Under the pieces are notes generated by a model. That model worked only from the letters and a program-made list of their open reading frames with translations. It did not search any database and was not told where the DNA came from. The translations under genes were made by a program, and so were the position numbers. From the NCBI GenBank assembly GCA_033964015.1, contig CM066919.1, positions 6,573,831 through 6,637,830 of the forward strand: DNA of 64,000 bases. The letters run 5' to 3'. Positions 1 to 9,315 of this stretch are shown one piece after another. Each line of letters opens with the position of its first letter. Within the stretch, counting starts at the first letter, position 1. The stretch is from Scolanthus callimorphus (taxonomy: Eukaryota > Cnidaria > Anthozoa > Actiniaria > Edwardsiidae).

Positions 1-365
1 TGAATAATGTTAGAGTCCAAAGTTGTTTGATTCATGTCAAGTATACATCTTCTACTATCCTTGGCTCCTAAAACTGAATCTGTCACTGGTGGTTGAGTTG
101 AGTAGTTCAGTAGAAAATTTGATTGAGTGACACAGGAGCCATTAAGATAACTCAGTTCATGCTTTGCATAAAGTTGACTTTTTTATTTAAACACTGTGAT
201 TTCTAGAACCGCTGGTTTACATAAAAGCTGTGAGGATAAAATTCTATATGTAATGGCTCCTGAGTTGAAAAGGCTTAATTTATATATGTTTGTTTGAAAT
301 ATTGTTGAGTAATGAAACATCAAATTTTACTAAATTGACCAAAATTTAATTGTGAATATTTAAAG

Positions 366-2299
366 GTATCCAAGAACATGGAGGGAGTGACCAAAGGACT
401 TGACAAGGCCATGCAGAGTATGGATTTACAAAAGGTGAATACTACAACCACAACTCACTAATATGCAAGTTGCATTTTTATTATTGAGACATCATATACT
501 ATTGCACAGAGCTCATAGAGTAATAAAGTGTGATGCATATACCTGTCAACCACAAAAGTTCTGAAATCTGGAGAATTCATTGGAACCATCTCGTCCTCTC
601 CCAAGTCTTTCCCAAAACCTTTCCAAATCCCTTCCAAAAACATCCAAACTCTCTCTGAATCTTTGCCTATGCCAGCGCAGACTTAGGTTTACTATTTTGT
701 GCCTGACTATATGAATCATAGAATATCCGGGAGCAGGATAGAAGCACTAATGATCTTCACATGTGGATTGTCTGACATTTTGTCTGTTTGTTAGATTGGC
801 AGTGTAATGGAGAAGTTTGAAGGTTTGTTTGAGGACCTGGATGTCAACACACAGGTAAAGTCTGCACAAGAAGTTACAAAAAAAATACTCATAAAGAGCT
901 ACAATGCAGTGTGTAAAGAAGAAGTCAGTCATCACAGTGACTTCAAATTTGAATCTCAAAATTTGACTCTTAAAAAGGCTATTTTATGATATGATTAAAT
1001 TGACAAGGAAAGGGAGAGAGTCAGGAGAGAGAAAACCAGAAATAGCGCGAGCCGCTATGCAGGCTAAAATTGACATGATGTTACAACTTAGGTTCAAATA
1101 ATGATTTTACAACCAAAAATATGTCATAGTTCAGAGTGAGTGCTCTTCAAAGTTTTTCCCCAATTATTGAGAGCAGTACAATCAAGGCGGGGCAGCCAGA
1201 CTCTGGCACAATGTTTGCTGTAGGCTGAGAATACTAATTTGTCAGTCTAATTGTGTTGCAACAATTGCACTTCTCAGGTGATGGAAAGTTCAATGGGAGA
1301 TGCTGTTACCCTTACCACTCCTCAGGACCAGGTGACCTTATCAAATTTTAACATAACGGTATCATGTTGCAGAGTTACATAGGATAGTTTCAGAGCTTTC
1401 AGACCTCATGGGCATGTTATAATTTGTCATGTTTTTTTTTGTCTTATTACTTTTCATGTTTACCATTGTTACGTCCATCCATTGAAGTGTGACAAATTTT
1501 TCATGTTGGTTTACTTTTCAATGTGCACGTTTTGGTGTTTCAGTTTCAGTTTCAGTGTGTTTACTTGGTAAAGCTGAGTTGCTATACACCAAGATGATAA
1601 AATAAATATACATAATTATACGTAATTACATGTATAAGTAAATATTGATAAATGATACAAAGCATCCACAACTATCTGTGGGAGAGTATTCCACTACCAT
1701 GCATGGAAAAAAAGAATATTTATAAACATCAATTCTAGGAGCAAAAACATTAAGTTTGAATGAGCTACTGCGCCTCGTAGAGGACTGCGAAAAACTTACG
1801 TAATCTTCATATGGTATGCGGACAAACCCTTTTACAATTTTAAACATCATGCATAGGCGGTGTAGAAAAGAAGCCATGTTTCTTGCTCTCTGATTGGCTG
1901 AGAAAATAATGGTCGAAACTGCAGATCAACAAGCGAGAAACACAATCACTTCTTGACAAAACATTGTCATTGAACGTTTGAAAGATATAAACCAACACGA
2001 AAAAATGGATGGATGCAAATTGTAGTATTGTCATGTTTTATTTCTCATGTTTTGTCATGTTATTTGTCATGTTTGGCTAAGAACATGAAACACAATTTTT
2101 ATCCAACATGTATGTATAACTTATGTATTGTAACTTATGTAAGTTTTCCTGGATCTTTGAAGGTTGAAGCATTGATGAGCCAAGTTGCTGAAGAGAATGG
2201 TCTAGAGATCATGAGCCAACTCGAGACTGTTCAACCAGGGGCATCTTCCTTACGAGAACCAGAACGGTCAACAGAAAAAGAGGACCAGCTCTCCAGAAG
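366..2299 (+). CDS. CHMP1: CHMP1 (ESCRT-III subunit), partial: four exons of the C-terminal half
   Basis: Four exons are visible at 366-434, 795-854, 1278-1331 and 2163-2299, each bounded by AG...GT and all in phase. Translation gives TKGLDKAMQSMDLQK, then VMEKFEGLFEDLDVNTQ, then VMESSMGDAVTLTTPQDQ, then VEALMSQVAEENGLE ending in EDQLSRR. These match in order the CHMP1A/B central helices and the C-terminal MIM1 region, which in animals ends SRRLAALRN-like. CHMP1 is a cytosolic ESCRT-III subunit that recruits VPS4/spastin and acts in multivesicular-body sorting and cytokinetic abscission. The N-terminal exons lie before the window. At 2299 the exon either ends at a donor (AAG|GTAAAA, phase 2) or runs into an immediate TAA. 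A last exon encoding LAALR-like residues was not found. The family assignment is strong; A versus B is not resolved. Confidence 0.9.
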
Positions 2300-2540
2300 G
2301 TAAAAACAACACTAATCAGGGACTGATCCCTATCATTACGTAGGCTTGCTTGTAACCATGAAGCTCCCTCAGTCTATAATCATTTTGCAAGGAGCATTCC
2401 TGTCTGGAATAGTCTCCCCCAGATAATGGGCAATTATCATATAGCATTAATTGCAACGCAATTATAATTTTTTTCCCTAAGCACGTCATTTCCCCTTTCT
2501 GAGACCTTTACATGCGTACACATATATATGCATGTGCTTC

Positions 2541-2580
2541 CCATGTACCTAGTAAGGTTTAAGTGGAATAAAGCATCTAT
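2541..2580 (+). repeat. 3' tail of a dispersed retroelement-like repeat (copy 1)
   Basis: The string ATGTACCTAGTAAGGTTTAA followed by GTGGAATAAAG recurs almost identically at 60393-60425, each time followed by AT-rich sequence. An AATAAA-like signal at the end suggests the 3' end of a non-LTR element or SINE. The body upstream was not recognised. Confidence 0.5.
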
Positions 2581-2603
2581 ATATTAATACCGTAAGGAAA
2601 ATC

Positions 2604-3205
2604 GTGTCGACACTCGCTCCGCTCAGCCCTGAAGCTGTGCCACCAAAAGAAGTTCGCAAACCCGAAGGGAAGGTGGAAATCTGGACCATGGGCGTGTTTT
2701 TGTTGGAAAAGATTCACCTCGGGCTAAGTTCTAATTCAAGCGATTTCTTAAGCGAGGGACAAAGCCGCCATCGCCGCCATGTTGAAAATCTCCCACAGAA
2801 ACTAAAAAAGAACTCGGTTCGCGCAGCCGAAAGCACCAAAGACGTTGAAACCTAAATGGTTCTCTTACAGATTACATACAGGAATGTGCAGGGATAATTC
2901 TAATTTGAAAGATTTGAGCTGAGAAAAATTTTCATTCAAGTTTCAACAAACGTACACACTACCTTGCTTCCCTCGGAGCACGCGCTAAGTCATGCTAAGT
3001 CGAAATTACATATTTACAAAACAAAATCCGTGATAAAGTCATGAATAATATTCTCTAGAACCTGACGGCTCTATCGCAAAACGAAGGACACAATCCCGAA
3101 GAGAAGGGGAAAATCCCTCCAGTGAGCATGTCTTTGTTGGAAAAGATTCACTGTGGGCTAAGTTCTAATTCAATCTATTTTTTAAGTGAGGATAAAGCCG
3201 AAAAA
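2604..3205 (+). repeat. Diverged direct repeat pair (2604-2780 and 3058-3205)
   Basis: Both blocks carry the same ordered words, for example TTGTTGGAAAAGATTCAC, then GGGCTAAGTTCTAATTCAA, then TTAAG(C/T)GAGG and AAAGCCG. The first copy is open for 83 codons, the second is not. This is probably an old duplicated transposon fragment. A protein function is not supported. Confidence 0.5.
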
Positions 3206-3736
3206 ATATAAATAAGATAAACTAAAAAAAATTATTATTCCTTATTAGAACATTTTTACTTGACCTGTTTGTTCTCTCCCCTCACTGAGATATGATAAAC
3301 ATACAAACAATTCCGAAGTCAAATTGCGCTTTCGATTTTCACGGGTTCTTTGACCGATTTGAGAGACGGACACACGCGTGATTTTGTCGGCACCAAAATC
3401 AGGGAGACCAGTGCAAAAAAAATCCTTTTATGGTGGGGCGGGTACTCATGCTAATGGGAGGTTATTAGTAATGTAAGTCCAGCAGTTTATGGAAGGGGGA
3501 AATCATGAACCCCTTCCCACATCCATATGGCCGTAGTGAATTTTTCCCCCTTTTTTAAACAGAGAACACTTTAAGTAAAATAAATTTCCCCCTTTATACA
3601 CTCCGTGAATGTTTCACGGGCATCAGCTAGTTATTATTATTATTATAACATTATACTACATTATACAACAACACTAGTAAATCGCGCGCTCTGATTGGTT
3701 GCTGCTGCTATAAGAGTACAGATACACGGTTGACAA

Positions 3737-3923
3737 TAGCCTGCTAGCAGGCGTTGGAGGCTGTTTTATCGGCGAAAACCCGGAGTTCGTAGTCGCGAGC
3801 GCCATCTTGGATTTTTTGGCCGAGTGACAATGGGGCGAGGCCAAAAAATCCAAGATGGCGCTCGCGACTACGAACTCCGGGTTTTCGCCGATAAAACAGC
3901 CTCCAACGCCTGCTAGCAGGCTA
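3737..3923. mobile_element. Near-perfect palindromic MITE with 9-bp target duplication
   Basis: The two arms (about 3737-3826 and 3838-3923) are reverse complements starting TAGCCTGCTAGCAGGCG and ending in its complement, with a short central loop. The element is flanked on both sides by GGTTGACAA (3728-3736 and 3924-3932), a 9-bp target-site duplication. Nine-base duplications are typical of Mutator-like (MULE) elements. No coding capacity is seen. Confidence 0.8.
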
Positions 3924-3949
3924 GGTTGACAAAAATCCCTGTTTGTTGT

Positions 3950-4150
3950 TGTGTAAAACAAATAGATCTGTTGTTTTTTTGTGCGTATGTACTGTAATAG
4001 ATACACAGAAGACGTCACAGAATGTCATGAACAACAGTCACGCAACTTGACTGCGTCTCGTCGCGTACTTTTTTGTTCATGACATTCTGTGACGTCATCT
4101 GTGTATCTATTACAGTACACACGCACGCAAAACGAGATCTATTTGTTAAA
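3950..4150. repeat. Hairpin inverted repeat with CRE-like TGACGTCA core
   Basis: The arms at about 3950-4034 and 4070-4150 are reverse complements (AACAAATAGATCT at one end, AGATCTATTTGTT at the other; GTAATAGATACACAGA against TCTGTGTATCTATTAC). Each arm carries a GACGTCA word. A smaller inverted repeat (ATATTCGTATTCAA / TTGAATACGAATAT) follows at about 4155-4258. This looks like MITE-derived DNA. Confidence 0.65.
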
Positions 4151-4421
4151 TAGGCAATATTCGTATTCAACGGTCAGACCTTTTGCAAGTGCGCCGAGCT
4201 TGAAATAGTGAAGCAAAAGAATCCCTCGTATGACCGTTTGAATACGAATATTGTCTATTGACGCCCATTTTCTTTTGGCACAATAGGCTGGCATCTCTGA
4301 GGAACTGATAGACGTCTTGCTTGTTCCACAAATCTTTGCCGTGCTTGATAAATCCTGCCACGAAGAGTTAGACATGCGAGCCAGGTCAGCGCTTACAGAG
4401 GCAGTCGAACTTGTACTTATA

Positions 4422-5001
4422 GGCTATGTTACACGGGACAACACGCAACATCGATTTTTCGCGTAACATTGTTGCGCTAAAAATCGATCGCCGTGTAACA
4501 TGGAACAGGGGACTATTTTTTGCGCAACATTCAGTTCTGCAACATGTTGCGTGTTTTTGATTTGCCTTCAAAAACACGCAACACAAAATGACGAATATTC
4601 AGAAAGTTGACTCGTGTAACACAGGGGCGTAGCCAGGGGGGTCCAGGGGGGGCCCTTTCTCGGAAAGTTTCCCATACATTTACTGTATTTGCTTGAGAAA
4701 ATTTGAGCATTTTCGTCCCATGTTTTCACTATCCGGCCCCCCCTTCAGAAATTCCTGGCTACGCCGCTGTAACATGTCACCGTGGTGTCCATTTTCCGCG
4801 CAACATTTCTGTCTGGAAGCGAGGCAATCGTGAAATTCGTCAGCAGCTCGCGCTAAAAGTTGTTTTAACGGTCGTTTGCCAGTTGTTGTTGCGCTAATAG
4901 TTGTAACATGCACGTTGCCGAATGATTCGATGTCAGCAACTTTTCGCGCAACAATGTTGCGCGGAAAGTTTTTGTTGCGAGTTGTCCCGTGTAACATAGC
5001 C
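4422..5001. mobile_element. MITE with terminal inverted repeat GGCTATGTTACACGGGACAA
   Basis: The left end GGCTATGTTACACGGGACAA is mirrored by TTGTCCCGTGTAACATAGCC at the right end. Internal DNA is rich in GCGCAACA/TGTTGCGC words. It contains a second element inserted at 4622-4769. A clean target duplication is not obvious. No transposase. Confidence 0.75.
4622..4769. mobile_element. Nested MITE with ends CAGGGGCGTAGCCAGG, duplication TAACA
   Basis: Ends are CAGGGGCGTAGCCAGG and CCTGGCTACGCCGCTG, flanked by TAACA at 4617-4621 and 4770-4774. It interrupts the larger MITE at 4422-5001 and is therefore the younger insertion. The CAG...CTG ends resemble hAT-type elements, but the clear duplication is 5 bp rather than 8. 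Confidence 0.75.
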
Positions 5002-5512
5002 TTAACACGGGGGAATATATATATTATATATAATATTAATTAATGTGTAGACTATGGGTAAGCTAGTTTCAGTAACTATAAAATCTATTTGACTGGGAAT
5101 TTATATAGATGGCTGTTGATAGTAGAGGTTCGCCTCCCAGTTCAGAATGCCTTCTACTTTAGCTAGTGCAAGGGCTCTAAAGAAGAGGGGGAGGGGAGGG
5201 GAAGTCAAGGACAGAAAGCCCCGGCGTCTTTGGCTCGACTATTGTCTACGGCCAAAACTTGTGAATTTTCCAATTCTGCAAGTGATTTTCATTTATTTCT
5301 GTGCAATGGATGGACATCAGTGAATGTCTGTCTTGGTTTATGTGTCTCGATCATTTTAAAATGTGACTCGTTTGCTGCTAAAACACTTACCAGAGAAGGT
5401 AGAACATGTAATTCCATTGCCATCAACATCTGTGATGGCCAGACGTTTGTCTAGAGACCTGGTTATTTGTGTCTAATTTGTCGCGGCGATTTTCCTAGTG
5501 CGAGTTGTGATT

Positions 5513-5753
5513 GGGCTGTTCCAAAAAGGCGTACCCCATCCCCCCCCCCCTCCCCATCGAGAATCTCCAAATTTTCAAAAATTTCTCTACCACTGCTCCT
5601 GCACATCCCCTGTGGAGATTTGTGCCCCTTTTGGAAATTCCAAAGCTGCAATTGAATGCCCTCTGGAAATTCCGGGGTTACTAAAATGAATGGCCCTGTG
5701 GAATTCCAGGTTCCTCGATAGGGGGCAATGGATTTTTAAAAATGGAACAGCCC
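5513..5753. mobile_element. GGGCTGTTCCA-ended MITE (family copy 1)
   Basis: It begins GGGCTGTTCCAAAAAGG and ends in TGGAACAGCCC. The interior contains several GGAAATTCC / GGAATTCC words and the string GGTTCCTCGATAGGGGG. The same ends and interior words occur at 23606-23910, 48853-49171 and 56280-56546, so this is a dispersed non-autonomous family. Confidence 0.75.
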
Positions 5754-6139
5754 CTTCAAATCGCTACCTGAACGTGATCTGACGAATTCGCTGTGATTCC
5801 GCGCTGCGGAATCCTTTGTTTTAAATTGCACCAAATTGAAAACTGCTTCGAACAAGTTTGAAAGTGCGATTTCGCGCGACAAAGTCATCCAGATCGCACC
5901 GAATTTGTCTCACCTTTTCAAGTTAGGAACATCGCGTTTCTATCCTTTTTTTCCTTGAGGAAGATTCAAAGCAAGTGACAACTAAACGCTCCATTAGATG
6001 TTGTCCAAGATTGATGTAAATATCTGTATTATCACACTTTATCTAAGATGTGGATTTCCAGTATTTCCTACGACAATTCATAAATAAATGGTGCAAACCG
6101 AGTGTAGCTAATTCATTGAAAGTTTAAGGGAGCCGACAG

Positions 6140-6290
6140 AGCCTGACCACGTGCATTGCTCTTTTTTTGTTGTTGTTTACATTGATTCCCTGTGCACTAG
6201 AAACTCTCAATATGCATTGCTGTCTTGTTGTTGTTGTTTACATTGATTCCCTGTGCACTAGAAACTCTCAATTAAGGATTTTAGCTCTTC
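6140..6290 (+). repeat. Direct duplication of about 60 bp
   Basis: The string GTTGTTTACATTGATTCCCT plus GTGCACTAGAAACTCTCAA appears twice in tandem (about 6170-6210 and 6232-6272). No gene is visible here. Confidence 0.6.
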
Positions 6291-6439
6291 ACGCGGTTGA
6301 CAACCTGACATGAATCTAAGCTTTTTAAAGTCTCTGAATTCACCGATCCCGCATTCATTGTTTTCCTCCCGTCGGACAAGCCAAAATGTTTCTTTGACAT
6401 AGAGCTTGGAAATATAGAAATTGCAACATCCAATCGTTA

Positions 6440-6665
6440 CAACTGCCTACGGCCCCGCTGTATATTTGCGCATTAGTACATACGGCCCAGCTGTATATTT
6501 GCGCATTAGTACATACGACCCAGCTGTATATTTGCGCATTAAACTGAACTGAACTGAACTGCATTAGTACATACGGCCCAGCAGTATATTTGCGCATTAA
6601 ACTGAACTGAACTGAACTGAAACTGCATTAATACATACGGCCCAGCCGTATATTTGCGCATTAGT
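6440..6665 (+). repeat. Tandem repeat of about 33 bp (GTACATACGGCCCAGC...)
   Basis: Five copies of CATTAGTACATACGGCCCAG followed by CTGTATATTTGCG, some separated by short AACTGAACTGAACTG runs. Non-coding satellite-like DNA. Confidence 0.8.
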
Positions 6666-7069
6666 ACATAACTTAACTATGCAACATGTTCTTGTGGTGT
6701 AAGTATTGCACTTTTATTTTGTATATCATTAATGAAAAAGTGTCGCGTGGGATACTTCGCAATAAACACCGCTAAAAGCTTGCTATGTAATTCTTTGCCA
6801 CGTATGGTTGCAGTATAAATATGTACATGTTTAGCATGCTAAATATATTATCCACCCCCGTATAATGGTCCCAATGATACCATGGGCATAGCACAAGTAT
6901 CTGGAAATGAATAACTTGGTTCCACCAGTTAACGCCCCGGGCTCTGTGATTATCATCGAATATTTACCTCGACTATTTAAAATGAGACCTCGATCCCGAA
7001 AGGGCGACGGGCAAATAGCGGCCGAATGGGCTTTTGACCCGTGGCCCTTGAGGGCGAGATGTCTAATTG

Positions 7070-7276
7070 ATTTAGTATCACCCAACTAGTTGGACAAAAA
7101 CAGTAAAACATTGTGTTAAAAAATCACCAGAAACCTCGACAAAACGAGATGCGGCCGCCATTGTTTTTATGTTCAAAATCGGCGCTTTCGCTACTAGAGG
7201 TCTATTGATAATAGTCCCCTAGTAGCGTAGCCAATCAGAATGCAGCATTGGCAATAGTCCACTAGTTGGGTGATGC
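7070..7276. repeat. Short inverted-repeat element (CACCCAACTAGTTGGAC ends)
   Basis: ATCACCCAACTAGTTGGAC near 7077 is mirrored by GTCCACTAGTTGGGTGAT near 7257. Probable MITE of about 200 bp. Confidence 0.55.
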
Positions 7277-7470
7277 TAATGAAAGATAATCACGGATCAA
7301 GTGACTCGTACGATGTTTAGACAACGAAACTTGATCAGAACAAAACGCGCGCACACACTCCCATTTGCTTACAATAGCAAGAGAAAACAAAACTCGAAAG
7401 TAATCACCGCGCAAAATGTCTGACAGCACGTTAATACGGTACGATTTCAACTAGGACCGTCCTCTTTTTG

Positions 7471-8085
7471 GGATAATCCCAGTACCTTGCGTATAATCAC
7501 AGTACCTTGGGTATAATCCCAGTACCTTGGGTATAATCACAGTACCTTGGGTATAATCACAGTACCTTGGGTATGATCACAGTACCTTGGGTATAATCAC
7601 AGTACCTTGGGTATAATCACAGTGCCTTGGGTATAATCACAGCCTTGGGTATAATCCCAGTACCTTGGGTATAATCACGGTACCTTGCCAGTACCGTGGG
7701 TATGATCACAGTACCTTGGGTATAATCACAGTACCTTGGGTATAATCACAGCCTTGGGTATAATCCCAATACCTTGGGAATAATCACGGTATCTTGCCAG
7801 TACCTTGGGTATGATCACAGTACCTTGGGTATAATCACAGCCTTGGGTATAATCCCAGTACCTTGGGTATAATACCTTGGGTATAATCACGGTACCTTGC
7901 CAGTACCTTGGGTATGATCACAGTACCTTGGGTATAATCCCAATACCTTCTGGGTATAATCCCAATATCTTCTGGGTATAATCCCACTTGGGTATAATCC
8001 CAATACCTTGGGTATAATCATAGTACCTTGGGTATTATCCCATATCTTGGGTATAGTCCCAATACCTGTGGTATAATTTTCTGTT
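7471..8085 (+). repeat. Satellite of about 20 bp (AGTACCTTGGGTATAATCAC)
   Basis: About 30 head-to-tail, slightly varying copies of AGTACCTTGGGTATAATCAC. Higher-order blocks include a short CCAGTACC variant after GGTACCTTG. The array stops about 75 bp past the stop codon of the minus-strand protease gene, so it sits in that gene's 3' flank. It has no spacers and is not a CRISPR array. Confidence 0.9.
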
Positions 8086-8157
8086 TATACCTCAATATAG
8101 AAACACCTTTTTTTCGGATATAAATACTTTGTACATGATCACGTGGAATGTTTAGCA

Positions 8158-9309
8158 TCACGCATGCGTATTACAAGACCCCACATTGTTCATCCACGAA
8201 CAAATCTGCGCAGCTTTCAGTGGAGTCAGTCTAGTAGCGAAGTTAAATCGACGAATCTTTTTGTTCTTAAATCTCACAGTTCCGGATCCCGACAACACGC
8301 CGACTATTATCCGATCCACTCCGTGTCCGTTCGGCTTGGGCGACACGACGTATATGCTGGCTCCCGAGCTCCCAGGTTTCGCGTCACATCTGTTGAGAAT
8401 CACGTGATCAAGAGGCCGTGCTCGGCAATACGAGTACCACATGGAGTTTTCCGGCTTGTCTTCGTGAAAACCGAGGAAGTGAGATGTAATATGGCGTCGA
8501 GGTTGTAGTAATGAGCCATGTTCCATGGGGATGCGTTTGCGCATCTTCCTAGTGAGTCTAAGTACGGCGTAATCAAAGCTGACATCACGGTGCGTTGTCC
8601 AGCCTTGGGGGACTTTGATGTACTGGACTCTATGCCAACGGATCCCCTTACGGCGCGTAGGGAAGCCGACCTTAAGGCCGTCTGCACTCACTATGTAGTC
8701 ATTATTGTCATGGACACAGTGAGCGGCGGTCAAGACGTACTGAGGGGAAATGAGCGTCCCGGTACATCCAGTAGAAATACGCACAATAGCAGAGAACGGA
8801 ACCTTGCGAACGGCAGCTCGTGGGATTTCTAGTCTACTGTCTTTGCCAAATATTCGACGACGCTGGCGTCGTCGTTTGTGATGCCGTGAAAAGTCCGGTA
8901 CAACAGCCTCTATGTCCTGTTGTAAGATGGGTGACGAGTCGGCGAAGAACTCCTCGGGGTCTTCTACTAAACTAGCGGGTTTGCTGTTGTGAGCTTGATG
9001 GCTCGGTTTTGTTGTGTTTTCTACACGCACGAGTGTGAGTGTCAGATAACCGCCTCGCCACAGAGTTTCGTAGTTGTATCGTGAAGTCGCCTTGTTCGGG
9101 TCTTCATACGCGTCCACTTCACTTGTCGGCCATGGTCTGTTCCCGCTTGCGTGGGGAACAACGCGTTTTGTTTTACCGAGAAAAATTGTCTTCACATCTT
9201 TGATGGGTAAAATTCTCTTGTTGTGTTTCCGCTTTGTAGCCTCAAGTGACTCGCTATAAACTAACACTAAATAATTCACCACAGTTAGGAAAACTAACAC
9301 TTTGTTCAT
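8158..9309 (-). CDS. PRSS23-like secreted serine protease A
   Basis: Single-exon gene of 383 codons starting at the ATG at 9309; the frame is open two codons further, but only from a TTG. Residues 1-20 are a signal peptide (MNKVLVFLTVVNYLVLVYS). A polybasic furin-like site (KRRRQRRR, about 145-152) precedes IFGKD, the expected new N terminus of the protease domain. The trypsin-fold triad is visible: TAAHC with His about 197, FDYAVLRL with Asp about 246, PGSSGAS with Ser about 315. The Ser motif is GSSGA rather than GDSGG, as in the PRSS23/PRSS35 group, and TGCTGTLIS also matches that group. A YETLWRGG motif in the pro-region is shared with protease B. Likely secreted; substrate unknown. Whether it is active or a pseudoenzyme needs biochemistry, although all three triad residues are present. 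Confidence 0.85.
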   Translation of the reverse strand: MNKVLVFLTVVNYLVLVYSESLEATKRKHNKRILPIKDVKTIFLGKTKRVVPHASGNRPWPTSEVDAYEDPNKATSRYNYETLWRGGYLTLTLVRVENTTKPSHQAHNSKPASLVEDPEEFFADSSPILQQDIEAVVPDFSRHHKRRRQRRRIFGKDSRLEIPRAAVRKVPFSAIVRISTGCTGTLISPQYVLTAAHCVHDNNDYIVSADGLKVGFPTRRKGIRWHRVQYIKVPQGWTTHRDVSFDYAVLRLTRKMRKRIPMEHGSLLQPRRHITSHFLGFHEDKPENSMWYSYCRARPLDHVILNRCDAKPGSSGASIYVVSPKPNGHGVDRIIVGVLSGSGTVRFKNKKIRRFNFATRLTPLKAAQICSWMNNVGSCNTHA

Positions 9310-9315
9310 GTTCAA

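Noticed and set aside
3674..4018. 114-codon minus-strand frame
   Set aside because: It spans a perfect palindromic MITE; the repeated peptide is its mirror image.
7471..8085. CRISPR-like regular repeats
   Set aside because: The repeats are contiguous with no unique spacers, and the genome is eukaryotic; this is a satellite.
8143..8832. Plus-strand frames opposite protease A
   Set aside because: Shadows of the minus-strand protease gene, which has signal peptide and catalytic triad.
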